Source: Pseudorhodobacter antarcticus
GTDB taxonomy: Bacteria; Pseudomonadota; Alphaproteobacteria; Rhodobacterales; Rhodobacteraceae
Length of the DNA: 64,000 bases
Assembly (NCBI GenBank): GCA_945862435.1
Contig: CAMAXX010000004.1
Coordinates: 1-64,000 of the forward strand
Direction of reading: 5' to 3'
Shown one piece after another: positions 9,073 to 17,714 of this stretch (position 1 is its first letter; each line of letters begins with the position of its first letter). The notes below the pieces were generated by a model. It searched no databases, was not told where the DNA came from, and worked only from the letters and a program-made list of their open reading frames with translations. Made by a program: the position numbers and the translations under genes.

Positions 9073-9708
9073 CTAGCCTTTCAAACCTGCGCTGGCGATA
9101 TCGTCCAGCACTTGGTTAATTGTACGCAGGATAAGGGTGTTTAGATGACTGGACTGGTCGGTATTCTTCGGGGCGATCATCGCAGCAGAGCGGATCAGCA
9201 AGATGATAAACGCAGACTCGGTGGCGAATCGGCGCAGCGCTTCGGCCAACGGCAGGCCTGTTTCGGCGGCAAATACTTGGGCCAAATAGCCGCTGACAGT
9301 ATTTTCCATCGCGCAGGCGCTGGCGGCGATTTCGGGTTTGCGCACAGCGGCGGCCGCGATTTCGGCCCAAAGCGGGCCCTCTTGCGGAACAGAGGCATCG
9401 TGTACACGGTGCGCAATCAGCGCGCGCAGTGTGGCCATCGGGCTGGCAGAGGACAAAACGCGGGCAAATTCCGCCTCGATTTCAGCCATATCCAGCGCTA
9501 TCATCTGCGCGACAATGGCATCTTTAGATGGAAAATAACGGTAAAAATTGCCTACAGACATGCCCGCTGCGCGGGCCAAATCCTGCATCGATGCCCCGTC
9601 AAAGCCCTTTTCGATAAAGGCAGCTTTAACCGCACGCAAAATCTCGGCGGATTTTGGTGCGGCTGCGGCGGCAAGGGGGTGTTCGATCTGAAGCTGCATG
9701 CGGTTCAT
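9073..9708 (-). CDS. TetR-family repressor of the adjacent efflux operon
   Basis: The N-terminal helix-turn-helix is clear (FDGASMQDLARAAGMSVGNF then YRYFPSKDAI), with an all-helical ligand domain after it. The track start at 9747 falls inside a perfect palindrome, so I prefer the ATG at 9708 (MNRMQLQIEHP), giving 211 residues; the ATG at 9699 is also possible. It is first gene of the regulator-adaptor-pump operon, so autorepression relieved by a drug-like ligand is the likely control. Ligand unknown. Confidence 0.88.
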   Translation of the reverse strand: MNRMQLQIEHPLAAAAAPKSAEILRAVKAAFIEKGFDGASMQDLARAAGMSVGNFYRYFPSKDAIVAQMIALDMAEIEAEFARVLSSASPMATLRALIAHRVHDASVPQEGPLWAEIAAAAVRKPEIAASACAMENTVSGYLAQVFAAETGLPLAEALRRFATESAFIILLIRSAAMIAPKNTDQSSHLNTLILRTINQVLDDIASAGLKG

Positions 9709-9731
9709 CGTCCAGCGTGCCGAAATATGGC

Positions 9732-9751
9732 GTGAATGAATATTCATTCAC
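9732..9751. promoter_or_regulatory. Perfect 20-bp TetR operator palindrome
   Basis: GTGAATGAATATTCATTCAC is its own reverse complement. It lies 23 bases upstream of the preferred regulator start and overlaps the -10 of its putative promoter, the classic place for an autoregulating TetR repressor. Confidence 0.8.
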
Positions 9752-9776
9752 ATAGCAAGCGCGCGCTAAAGGTCAA
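9749..9776 (-). promoter_or_regulatory. Putative promoter of the efflux operon
   Basis: On the minus strand TTGACC (9771-9776) is followed after 16 bases by TATGTG (9749-9754), whose end overlaps the operator. Repressor binding would block polymerase. The -10 is weak, so the exact box is uncertain. Confidence 0.4.
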
Positions 9777-9958
9777 GGCAAAGCCGCAAATTTGCGCCTA
9801 AAATCTAATTGTGCGGCATAATTTAGGATAGAGCCGCGCAGTTTTAAGGCGGCGGGGCATTGCCAATGCGCAAGGGGTTTGGTTGCGCGGGGCAAAACGG
9901 CGGTGTATCACGGCGAAAAGCGCGCTCTTTGGCGCGGAAAGAACACAGGAGATTTGCC

Positions 9959-11218
9959 ATGCGCCGCGTTGTTGTCACGGGTTTGGGAATGGTCACGCCG
10001 CTTGCCTGCGGGGTTGAAGAAACTTGGTCGCGCCTGCTGGCGGGGCAATCTGGTGCTGGCAAGATCACCCGCTTTGATACATCGGGCGTGATAACTCAAT
10101 ATGCCTGCGAAGTGCCTTACGGCGATGGCACCGCTGGCACCTTTAACCCCGATGATTGGATGGAGCCAAAAGACCGCCGCAAGGTGGATGATTTCATTCT
10201 GTATGGCATGGCTGCGGCCATTCAAGCGGTGCAAGATTCGGGCTGGGCGCCGAAAACCTTTGAGGAACAGTGCCGCACGGGAGTTATGATTGGATCAGGC
10301 ATTGGCGGGCTGTCCTCGATTGCCGAAACTGCCGTTTTAATTAAGGAAAAGGGGGCAAAGCGTGTCTCGCCATTCTTTATTCCTGGCGCGCTAATCAACC
10401 TAATTTCAGGGCAGGTGTCTATTCGCTTTGGCTTTAAAGGGCCAAATCATGCTGTTGTAACGGCGTGCTCGACCGGAGCGCATGCGATTGGTGATGCCGC
10501 ACGGCTTATTCAATGGGGGGACGCAGATGTGATGATTGCAGGCGGCGCAGAAAGTCCTATTTCGGAAATTGGTATTGCGGGCTTTAACGCCTGCCGGGCC
10601 CTATCAACCAAGCGCGAGGACGACCCAACCAAGGCATCGCGCCCTTATGATGCAGACCGCGATGGGTTCGTGATGGGCGAAGGCGCGGGCGTGGTAGTGT
10701 TGGAGGAATACGAGCACGCAGTTGCGCGCGGGGCCAAGATATACGCCGAGGTTTTGGGCTATGGCCTATCTGGGGACGCGCATCACATTACCGCCCCGTC
10801 TGAAGATGGCGAGGGCGGCTATCGCAGCATGGAAATGGCGCTGAAACGGGCAGGATTGGCCCCTAGTGCCGTCGACTATATCAACGCCCATGGCACATCG
10901 ACCATGGCCGATACGATTGAACTGGGCGCGGTCGAGCGGCTGCTGGGGGATGCGGCGGAAAAAGCGACGATGTCATCGACCAAATCCAGCATCGGACATT
11001 TGCTGGGCGCTGCGGGCGCGGTTGAGGCGATTTTCTGCGTGCTGGCGATCCGCGATCAAATCGCACCGCCCACGATCAACCTTGATAACCCCGCTGTTGC
11101 GCCGCGTCTGGATTTGGCAGCGAACAAGGCGGTAAAGCGCAAGATTGACGTGGCGCTGTCGAATAGTTTTGGCTTTGGCGGCACCAACGCCAGCCTTGTG
11201 ATGGGCTGCGTCACATGA
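9959..11218 (+). CDS. fabF: 3-oxoacyl-ACP synthase II
   Basis: Condenses malonyl-ACP with acyl-ACP to elongate fatty acids, including the unsaturated branch. The track ORF begins at 9860, but the conserved start MRRVVVTGLGMVTPL lies at 9959 behind AGGAG, giving 419 residues. The catalytic triad is visible: Cys170 in VVTACSTGAH, His in NAHGTSTMAD and His in SSIGHLLGAAGA. In related genomes it normally follows acpP directly; here an efflux operon intervenes. The stop overlaps the mltG start (ATGA), indicating coupling. Confidence 0.96.
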   Translation: MRRVVVTGLGMVTPLACGVEETWSRLLAGQSGAGKITRFDTSGVITQYACEVPYGDGTAGTFNPDDWMEPKDRRKVDDFILYGMAAAIQAVQDSGWAPKTFEEQCRTGVMIGSGIGGLSSIAETAVLIKEKGAKRVSPFFIPGALINLISGQVSIRFGFKGPNHAVVTACSTGAHAIGDAARLIQWGDADVMIAGGAESPISEIGIAGFNACRALSTKREDDPTKASRPYDADRDGFVMGEGAGVVVLEEYEHAVARGAKIYAEVLGYGLSGDAHHITAPSEDGEGGYRSMEMALKRAGLAPSAVDYINAHGTSTMADTIELGAVERLLGDAAEKATMSSTKSSIGHLLGAAGAVEAIFCVLAIRDQIAPPTINLDNPAVAPRLDLAANKAVKRKIDVALSNSFGFGGTNASLVMGCVT

Positions 11219-12393
11219 TGGCAAAAGCCATTGCATCTGGCGCGCTGACGCTGCTGATTGTGGTTTTGTTCAGCTTTGCTGGATTTTTGGGCTGGGCGCA
11301 GGGGCAATATACGGGGGCAGGGCCACTGGCGCAGCCCATATGCTTTGAGGTGAAAAAGGGCGCAAACCTAACTGCCGTTGCCGAGGATTTGTCAGCGCGC
11401 GGGGCCATTTCGAACGAGCGGATTTTCCGTATTGGCGCATCTTACGCCGAACTGGCCGATGATCTGAAATTTGGCAGCTATTTGATGCCTGCGGGCGTAT
11501 CGATGCAAGCCGCGCTCGAGGCGATGACTGCGGGTGGGCAATCGACGTGCGGGCGCGAAAAGAATTATCGTATCGGTGTCAACAGCGCAGATATTGTGCT
11601 GCGAGAGTTGGATCCCAAGACAAATGAATATGTGGAGGTCGTGAAATATGACCCCGCAGTTGATCCGCGCCCCATAGTTTTGGATGATGAGGCTTGGAAA
11701 GTTGATCTACGCCTTCGCATCACACTGGCCGAAGGCGTGACAAGCTGGCAAGTGGTGGAAGCGCTGAAAGCGGCAGACTTCCTGACAGGGGATATAGCCG
11801 AAGTGCCAGCCGAAGGCAGCCTTGCGCCCGACAGCTATGAGGTTACCCAAGGGGCTGTGCGGGGCGATATTTTGGCCGATATGACGGTGCGGCAGGCCAA
11901 AACTCTTGCTGATTTTTGGGAGAAACGCGCCGAAGGTCTGCCCTATGATACGCCGCAAGACGCGCTGATTATGGCCTCGATTGTGGAAAAGGAAACAGGT
12001 ATTGCCGATGAGCGCCGCCAAGTTGCTTCGGTATTTTTGAACCGCATTGCCGAAGGTATGCGCCTGCAAACTGACCCGACAGTGATTTATGGGATTACAA
12101 ACGGGCAGGGCGTTTTGGGGCGTGGCCTGCGCCGATCTGAATTGAAGCGCGAGACACCGTATAATACCTATGTCATCGACGGGATGCCGCCGACCCCCAT
12201 CGCCAACCCTGGACGGCTGAGTATTGAGGCCGCTCTAAACCCCGACAGCACCGAGTATTTGTTCTTTGTAGCTGATGGCACAGGCGGGCATGCTTTTGCC
12301 AAGACCTTGAAAGAGCATAACAAAAACGTGGAAGTTTGGCGCCAGATCGAGGCAGAGCAAGCCAAACAAGCTGAAGAGGCGTTGCCGCAGTAA
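11215..12393 (+). CDS. mltG: Endolytic murein transglycosylase MltG (YceG-like)
   Basis: A 392-residue inner-membrane enzyme that cuts nascent peptidoglycan strands and helps set glycan length. One N-terminal membrane helix (about residues 9-28) is followed by a LysM-like region and the YceG domain. The catalytic Glu lies in ASIVEKETG, with the conserved ADERRQVASVFLNR and RLQTDPTVIYG after it. It overlaps fabF by four bases. The fabF-mltG pair just before the GTA cluster matches the arrangement I know in Rhodobacterales. Confidence 0.94.
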   Translation: MMAKAIASGALTLLIVVLFSFAGFLGWAQGQYTGAGPLAQPICFEVKKGANLTAVAEDLSARGAISNERIFRIGASYAELADDLKFGSYLMPAGVSMQAALEAMTAGGQSTCGREKNYRIGVNSADIVLRELDPKTNEYVEVVKYDPAVDPRPIVLDDEAWKVDLRLRITLAEGVTSWQVVEALKAADFLTGDIAEVPAEGSLAPDSYEVTQGAVRGDILADMTVRQAKTLADFWEKRAEGLPYDTPQDALIMASIVEKETGIADERRQVASVFLNRIAEGMRLQTDPTVIYGITNGQGVLGRGLRRSELKRETPYNTYVIDGMPPTPIANPGRLSIEAALNPDSTEYLFFVADGTGGHAFAKTLKEHNKNVEVWRQIEAEQAKQAEEALPQ

Positions 12394-12581
12394 GGTTAAG
12401 CATGCTCTAAGAAAGCGCGCGCAAGGCACTGATATAAAACAATAAAACTTGACACACCGCACGGGGCTGTGGCATGTTTTGGTTATGCTGGCAGAAATGC
12501 GATGGGCGGCGCTGGGGAAACCCTTGCGCCGTTTTTGCATATTGCGGGTGGGCGAACGGCAGGAAAGGCAGGCATTAACCT
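12394..12581 (+). promoter_or_regulatory. GTA upstream region with a possible -35 element
   Basis: This 188-base gap precedes the first GTA gene. TTGACA occurs at 12449-12454, but no good -10 sits 16-18 bases after it (only CATGTT nearby). That would fit an activator-dependent promoter; in R. capsulatus the GTA promoter is bound by GafA. A weak inference from one box. Confidence 0.3.
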
Positions 12582-12932
12582 ATGAACACCTATCATCCCC
12601 CAACACCTGAAGAAGATGTGGCCGATTTGGTGACCGAAACCCGAATATTGTTTCACCGGTCGAAGACCGCCTTGGTCAAGCGGATCAATGCGTTGGAAGA
12701 GGCTTTTCCCCCCGAGGAGAAAGCCACAAGCACCGTGATGAAAGACCTGCGCCAAGCGTTAGGCGTGGCCATGGAAGAGAGCAAACATGTTGAAAAAGTT
12801 GAAAAATCCCTTGCAGCCGCAGCTAGCCCCGTTGGATACGACCTTGATGCCGCCCGATCTGAAATTGGGGGCAGATTGGCTCGCTTGCGCGCGGCCAGAG
12901 GTGACGCAGGAGTTTTTGGGCAGCCTGAGTGA
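12582..12932 (+). CDS. GTA gp1, small terminase subunit
   Basis: A 116-residue mainly helical protein. The C-terminal stretch LDAARSEIGGRLARLRAARG resembles the conserved end of RcGTA gp1, which in R. capsulatus acts as a small terminase that helps package host DNA without sequence specificity. Predicted helices at residues 10-45 and 55-85 (SKHVEKVEKSLAAA) could form the oligomer core. It is first in the cluster and overlaps gp2 in another frame. The assignment rests on position and the C-terminal motif. Confidence 0.82.
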   Translation: MNTYHPPTPEEDVADLVTETRILFHRSKTALVKRINALEEAFPPEEKATSTVMKDLRQALGVAMEESKHVEKVEKSLAAAASPVGYDLDAARSEIGGRLARLRAARGDAGVFGQPE

Positions 12933-14205
12933 TAATGCACTTCTGTCCTTGCCCTATTTGTTCGAGTTTTGGGCGATGCCCCATCAAACCCCGCCTGCGG
13001 GCAATTGGAAAACATGGGTTATCATGGGCGGGCGCGGGGCGGGTAAAACCCGCGCGGGGGCCGAATGGGTGCGCAGCATGGTCGAAGGCGCGGGGCCGCT
13101 GGACGTAGGGACGGCGCGGCGCGTGGCGCTGGTCGGGGAAACCATCGACCAAGTGCGCGAGGTGATGGTCTTTGGTGACAGTGGCATTTTGGCCTGTTCC
13201 CCCCCTGATCGGCGCCCGGAATGGCAGGCCACGCGCAAGCGGTTGGTTTGGCCCAACGGTGCGGTTGCGCAAGTTTTCTCTGCGCACGAGCCAGACAGTT
13301 TGCGCGGCCCGCAATTTGATGCGGCCTGGGTGGACGAACTTGCCAAATGGAAAAAAGGCGAAGGCGCGTGGGATCAGTTGCAATTTGCGCTGCGGCTGGG
13401 GGACAACCCGCGCCAAGTGGTGACAACAACGCCGCAAAACGTGGCCGTTCTAAAGGCGATTTTGGCCAATGACAGCACTGTTGTGACCCACGCCCCGACC
13501 ATCGCCAACCGCGCAAACTTGGCGGCAAGTTTCCTTGCCGAGGTGCACATCCGCTATGCGGGCACGCAACTGGGGCGACAAGAGTTGGAAGGTCTGCTGA
13601 TTGATGGCGTGGAAGGCGCGCTGTGGAACGCAAGTATAATCGAGGCGGGGCGGATTGATACCGCGCCAGCCCTTTCGCGTATTGTTGTGGCGGTTGATCC
13701 GCCTGTGTCGGCGCATAAATCATCCGACACTTGCGGCATTGTCGTGGTGGGGGCCATCACGGAAGGGCCGCCGCAAAACTGGCGCGCGGTGGTACTGGAA
13801 GACGCCAGCGTGCAAGGGGCATCGCCCGAAGCATGGGCGCGCGCGGCGCTCGACGCCTATGCGCGGCACGGGGCAGATCGTTTGGTGGCCGAGGTGAACC
13901 AAGGGGGCAATTTGGTAGAAGCGGTTATTCGCCAGATTGACGCGCTGGTGCCGTTTCGCGCGGTGCACGCCCGCGCAAGCAAAGGCGCGCGCGCCGAACC
14001 TGTGGCGGCGCTGTATGAACAAGGCCGCATCGCTCATGTGCGGGGCCTAGGCCACCTAGAAGAGCAAATGTTTTTGATGACGGCACAAGGGTTTAGCGGG
14101 CGCGGCAGCCCTGACCGCGTGGATGCTTTGGTCTGGGCGTTGACGGAACTAATCATCCAGCCCGCCGAAAAGTATCGCCGCCCGCAGGTGCGTTCGCTGG
14201 GTTAA
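12787..14205 (+). CDS. GTA gp2, large terminase (packaging ATPase/nuclease)
   Basis: Drives roughly gene-sized fragments of host DNA into GTA heads and cuts them. Walker A GGRGAGKT is at residues 81-88, the Walker B region is AAWVDELAKW, and the RNase H-like nuclease part includes VVAVDPPVSAHKSSDTCG and DRVDALVWALTEL. The 472-residue start at 12787 has a good GGAAGAGAG ribosome site but overlaps gp1 by 146 bases. The ATG at 12847 (452 residues) also fits and is nearer family length. Function is secure; the start is not. Confidence 0.93.
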   Translation: MLKKLKNPLQPQLAPLDTTLMPPDLKLGADWLACARPEVTQEFLGSLSDNALLSLPYLFEFWAMPHQTPPAGNWKTWVIMGGRGAGKTRAGAEWVRSMVEGAGPLDVGTARRVALVGETIDQVREVMVFGDSGILACSPPDRRPEWQATRKRLVWPNGAVAQVFSAHEPDSLRGPQFDAAWVDELAKWKKGEGAWDQLQFALRLGDNPRQVVTTTPQNVAVLKAILANDSTVVTHAPTIANRANLAASFLAEVHIRYAGTQLGRQELEGLLIDGVEGALWNASIIEAGRIDTAPALSRIVVAVDPPVSAHKSSDTCGIVVVGAITEGPPQNWRAVVLEDASVQGASPEAWARAALDAYARHGADRLVAEVNQGGNLVEAVIRQIDALVPFRAVHARASKGARAEPVAALYEQGRIAHVRGLGHLEEQMFLMTAQGFSGRGSPDRVDALVWALTELIIQPAEKYRRPQVRSLG

Positions 14206-14281
14206 AAGCCCTTAAACTTTTAGTCAATATGTTTGTTTTCAACACAGGCGATCACCTGCCACAGGTTGCAAGGAGCAAGCG

Positions 14282-15472
14282 ATGTTCGACTTTCTAAAAC
14301 GCGGAGCCACGGCGCATTTGCCCGAAAAGAAGGCCTCGGCAACTGGTCGCGTTGTGGCGTTTAACACTTCGGGCCGTGTGGCTTGGTCGGCGCGCGATGC
14401 GGTCAGCCTTGTCAAAACGGGGTTTCAGGCCAATCCAATGGGCTTTCGCGCGGTCAAGCTGATTTCTGAAGCGGCTGCGGCGCTGCCGCTGATCTTGCAA
14501 GACGCAAGCCAACGCTTTGAACAGCATCCCATTCTAACGCTGATCGCGCGGCCCAATGGCGCGCAAACCCGTGCCGAGCTGCTTGAGGCGATTTATGGGC
14601 ATCTGCTGCTTTCGGGCAATGCCTATATCGAGGCAGTCGGCCAAACAGGCCTTCCGGCAGAATTGCATGTGCTGCGGACAGATCGCATGGCGGTGGTGCC
14701 CGGTGCCGATGGCTGGCCGATGGCCTATGATTACACCGTTGGCGGGCGCACGCACCGTTTTGCGATGGGGCCTGATGCCCAGCCTATATGCCATTTGAAA
14801 ACCTTCCATCCACAGGATGACCATTACGGCCTGTCGCCTTTGCAGGCGGCAGCAGTGGCGGTGGATGTGCATAATTCGGCATCCGCGTGGTCAAAGGCGC
14901 TGCTAGATAATGCCGCGCGCCCATCAGGGGCGATTGTGTACCGCGGCGCGGATGGGCAATCGCAATTGTCATCCGATCAGTATGACCGATTGGTTTCGGA
15001 AATTGAAAGCAATCATCAAGGCGCGCGCAATGCGGGTCGCCCGATGTTGCTGGAAGGCGGGCTGGATTGGAAGCCAATGGGGTTTTCGCCATCGGATATG
15101 GAATTCCAAAAAACCAAAGAGGCCGCAGGGCGCGAGATTGCCACGGCATTTGGCATTCCGCCGATGCTGATGGGCATTCCAGGGGATGCGACCTATGCCA
15201 ATTACCAAGAGGCCAACCGCGCCTTTTACCGCCTGACGGTGCTGCCCCTTGCGGCGCGGATGACAGCGGGGCTGTCGGCGTGGCTGTCGGGGTTTACGGG
15301 CGAGGCTGTCGATCTGCGCCCCGATTTGGATCAGATCCCCGCCCTTGCCACCGAGCGTGATGCGCAGTGGCTGCGCGTGGGGGCGGCAGATTTTTTAACG
15401 CCGCAGGAAAAGCGGGTTTTGCTGGGCCTGCCGGCACTGGCCGCTGACCCAATGCCAGCGAGCGAGGTGTAA
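14282..15472 (+). CDS. GTA gp3, portal protein
   Basis: A 396-residue HK97-type portal forming the dodecameric ring through which DNA enters the head and the tail attaches. Features seen are the N-terminal AFNTSGRVAWSARDAVSLVK, the conserved GLSPLQAAAVAVDVHNSA and the helical hairpin FGIPPMLMGIPGDATYANYQ. AAGGAG precedes the ATG. A 76-base gap separates it from gp2, and the next gene starts directly at its stop codon. Confidence 0.94.
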   Translation: MFDFLKRGATAHLPEKKASATGRVVAFNTSGRVAWSARDAVSLVKTGFQANPMGFRAVKLISEAAAALPLILQDASQRFEQHPILTLIARPNGAQTRAELLEAIYGHLLLSGNAYIEAVGQTGLPAELHVLRTDRMAVVPGADGWPMAYDYTVGGRTHRFAMGPDAQPICHLKTFHPQDDHYGLSPLQAAAVAVDVHNSASAWSKALLDNAARPSGAIVYRGADGQSQLSSDQYDRLVSEIESNHQGARNAGRPMLLEGGLDWKPMGFSPSDMEFQKTKEAAGREIATAFGIPPMLMGIPGDATYANYQEANRAFYRLTVLPLAARMTAGLSAWLSGFTGEAVDLRPDLDQIPALATERDAQWLRVGAADFLTPQEKRVLLGLPALAADPMPASEV

Positions 15473-15730
15473 ATGCCGCCCATGCGCAAATCTGACGAGA
15501 CGGCCACGGGGTCGCGGTTTTTATACGACAGTTTTGATGCGGCCCATGCGCGGATCGAGGCGAATGAGCGCGTGGCCGATGAACGTTGGACGGCGCTGGA
15601 CTATCGCCTTGGGCTGATTGATGCGGCGCTAGAGCGGCTGGAAAAGCGTATCTGGCTGGGGGTTTACGGGGTGGCGGCGTTTTTGCTGGCACAAATGGCC
15701 GAGGCGTTGATTGCGGCTGCAATGACATGA
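15473..15730 (+). CDS. GTA gp3.5-like small membrane protein
   Basis: An 85-residue protein that begins immediately after the gp3 stop. It has a charged helical N-terminal half (AAHARIEANERVADERWTAL) and one C-terminal membrane helix (IWLGVYGVAAFLLAQMAEAL). An open frame of this kind occupies the same place in RcGTA (orfg3.5). Its role is not known to me; the membrane helix suggests it is not a capsid component. Its stop overlaps the gp4 start. Confidence 0.75.
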   Translation: MPPMRKSDETATGSRFLYDSFDAAHARIEANERVADERWTALDYRLGLIDAALERLEKRIWLGVYGVAAFLLAQMAEALIAAAMT

Positions 15731-16338
15731 GGTGCGGTATGAATTGGAAGATGGAAGGCGCGCCAGAGCGCAAATTTCTTGCCCCCGAAAGGGGTGGCAA
15801 AACAGGGCTGACAGTGGCCGATGGTCATGTGATTTCCGGCTATGCCAGCCTGTTTGGCGCGCGCGATCAGGGCGGTGATGTGGTGCAAAAGGGCGCCTAT
15901 ACGGCCAGCCTTGCCCGCCTGTCCGCCGCCGGGCGAGGAGTGAAAATGCTGTGGCAGCACGACCCCGCCCAACCCATTGGCGTGTGGGACGCGGTGCGTG
16001 AGGATGGCCAGGGCCTGTGGGTGAAAGGGCGTATTCTAACGGCAGTGGACAAGGGCCGTGAGGCGGCTGCCCTGCTGGAAGCTGGCGCAATTGACGGACT
16101 GTCGATTGGCTACCGCACCCTAAAATCCACCAAGGATGCAGGCGGGGCGCGCCTGCTGACCGAGCTTGAGCTGTGGGAAGTGTCGCTTGTGACCTTTCCC
16201 ATGCTTTCCGAAGCGCGGGTTTCGGCCAAATCGGATGCGCAAGATGCAAATCTGCGCGCAGAGGAGGCTGCCGAAATCTGGGCAGAGTTTGCCGCGATAC
16301 TGAAAGACGCACGCCAAACTTTGGCAGCCCGCCGCTAG
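15727..16338 (+). CDS. GTA gp4, prohead maturation protease
   Basis: A 203-residue HK97-family (S78) serine protease that removes the scaffold arm of the capsid protein. The fold motif ISGYASLFGARDQGGDVV is followed by catalytic His78 in MLWQHDP and Ser126 in IDGLSIGYR. The 5-prime end overlaps gp3.5 (ATGA); a second in-frame ATG at 15739 is an alternative. It sits immediately before the capsid gene, its substrate. Confidence 0.93.
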   Translation: MRCGMNWKMEGAPERKFLAPERGGKTGLTVADGHVISGYASLFGARDQGGDVVQKGAYTASLARLSAAGRGVKMLWQHDPAQPIGVWDAVREDGQGLWVKGRILTAVDKGREAAALLEAGAIDGLSIGYRTLKSTKDAGGARLLTELELWEVSLVTFPMLSEARVSAKSDAQDANLRAEEAAEIWAEFAAILKDARQTLAARR

Positions 16339-16378
16339 CGCCCGCAGCTATGAGGGCCAACCTTTAACCCAAGGACAA

Positions 16379-17578
16379 GTGATGACCCAGACCAAGGCTG
16401 GGGCCGATGGCGGTTTGCCAAAAGCCCAAAACCCTGCGGCCGAAGCCAAGGCCGCGATGACTGAATTTCTGAACGCTTTCAAAGGCTTTCAGACCGATGT
16501 GACGCAATCTTTGCAACAACAGGAAGAGCGACTAACCATGCTTGATCGTAAAACAATGACCTATGGCCGCCCCGCCCTTAGCGCGGCGGTAGAAGCTGAT
16601 GTGCCGCACAAAAAGGCCTTTGGTGCCTATTTGCGCAGCGGCGATGATGATGGCCTGCGCGGATTGGTGCTGGAAGGCAAGGCTATGTCGACCGCCGTGG
16701 CGGCTGATGGTGGCTATTTGGTCGATCCGCAAACGGCAGATACCATCCGCTCGATGCTGGTTTCAACATCATCGCTGCGCTCTATTGCTAATGTGGTGCA
16801 GGTCGAAGCCACGTCTTTTGACGTGCTGGTGGATCGCAGCGAAGTGGGCAGCGGTTGGGCAACCGAAGTAGCTGCCACAACCGAGACTGCAACGCCATTG
16901 ATCGAGCGTATTGCGATCAAGCTGCACGAATTGTCAGCTATGCCAAAGGCTTCGCAGCGCCTCTTGGACGATTCCGCCTTTGACGTAGAGGGTTGGCTGG
17001 CAGGCAAAATCGCCACCCGCTTTATCCGCGCCGAGGCGGCTGCCTTTGTCAGCGGCGATGGCATTGACAAGCCGAAGGGCTTTTTGACCGCGCCAAAAGT
17101 GGCCAATGGCACCTGGACGTGGGGCAGTCTTGGCTATGTGCCCACGGGCGCTGCTGCCGATTTCGCCCCAACCAATTCGGTCGATTGTATCATCAATCTG
17201 GTTTACGCATTGGGCGCTGAGTACCGCGCTAATGCGTCCTTTGTGATGAATAGCAAAACCGCAGGCGCAGTGCGCAAGATGAAAGATGCGGACGGGCGTT
17301 TCATGTGGTCGGACGGATTGGCCGCTAGCGAGCCTGCCCGCCTGATGGGCTATCGTGTGCTGGTGTGCGAAGATATGCCTGATATCGCGGCAAATGCCTT
17401 TGCGATTGCCTTTGGCGATTTCAATGCAGGCTACACCATTGCAGAGCGCCCCGATTTGCGTATTTTGCGCGACCCGTTCAGCGCCAAGCCCAATGTTTTG
17501 TTCTATGCCAGCAAGCGTGTGGGCGGCGATGTGACTGACTTTGCCGCGATCAAGCTGCTGAAAATCGCTGTCTCGTAA
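16379..17578 (+). CDS. GTA gp5, major capsid protein
   Basis: A 399-residue HK97-fold capsid subunit. Residues about 1-100 form a helical delta/scaffold arm (EFLNAFKGFQTDVTQSLQQQ) that gp4 would cleave. The mature domain begins near KAMSTAVAADGGYLVDPQTA and contains RLLDDSAFDVEGWLAGKIA and FVSGDGIDKPKGFL, both conserved in this family. AAGGACAAGTG precedes the ATG. Two strong stem-loops directly follow the stop, suggesting separate control of capsid output from the genes behind it. Confidence 0.96.
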   Translation: MMTQTKAGADGGLPKAQNPAAEAKAAMTEFLNAFKGFQTDVTQSLQQQEERLTMLDRKTMTYGRPALSAAVEADVPHKKAFGAYLRSGDDDGLRGLVLEGKAMSTAVAADGGYLVDPQTADTIRSMLVSTSSLRSIANVVQVEATSFDVLVDRSEVGSGWATEVAATTETATPLIERIAIKLHELSAMPKASQRLLDDSAFDVEGWLAGKIATRFIRAEAAAFVSGDGIDKPKGFLTAPKVANGTWTWGSLGYVPTGAAADFAPTNSVDCIINLVYALGAEYRANASFVMNSKTAGAVRKMKDADGRFMWSDGLAASEPARLMGYRVLVCEDMPDIAANAFAIAFGDFNAGYTIAERPDLRILRDPFSAKPNVLFYASKRVGGDVTDFAAIKLLKIAVS

Positions 17579-17592
17579 GACACAGTGATCCG

Positions 17593-17619
17593 CGCCCCCG
17601 CTGCAAGTTAGCGGGGGCG
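17593..17619 (+). terminator. GC-rich stem-loop after the capsid gene
   Basis: CGCCCCCGCT (17593-17602) pairs perfectly with AGCGGGGGCG (17610-17619) around GCAAGTT. Only ATTT follows, so it is a weak intrinsic terminator or an mRNA 3-prime stabiliser rather than a strong stop, and the gp6-gp15 genes still depend on upstream transcription. Confidence 0.6.
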
Positions 17620-17700
17620 ATTTGGGCGCGCGGCATAAGCCGTTTGGCTGCTCTCCCCCCAATCTCCCCCCCCGCGCAGACGGCTTTCGCGCGCCCAAAT
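17620..17700 (+). repeat. Long two-part hairpin between gp5 and gp6
   Basis: ATTTGGGCGCGCG (17620-17632) pairs with CGCGCGCCCAAAT (17688-17700), and inside it AAGCCGT (17637-17643) pairs with ACGGCTT (17680-17686), leaving a C/T-rich loop. This folds into a stem of about 20 base pairs that ends 14 bases before the gp6 ATG. It shows the track start of gp6 at 17622 is wrong. Confidence 0.7.
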
Positions 17701-17714
17701 GGGGAGGCTTTGCG

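Noticed and set aside
13022-13723. Minus-strand 233-residue frame in the terminase gene
   Set aside because: Proline/arginine-rich shadow of a strongly coding plus-strand gene.
17622-17714. Extended start of GTA gp6
   Set aside because: The region forms a long inverted repeat and has no ribosome site; the ATG at 17715 has GGGGAGG.
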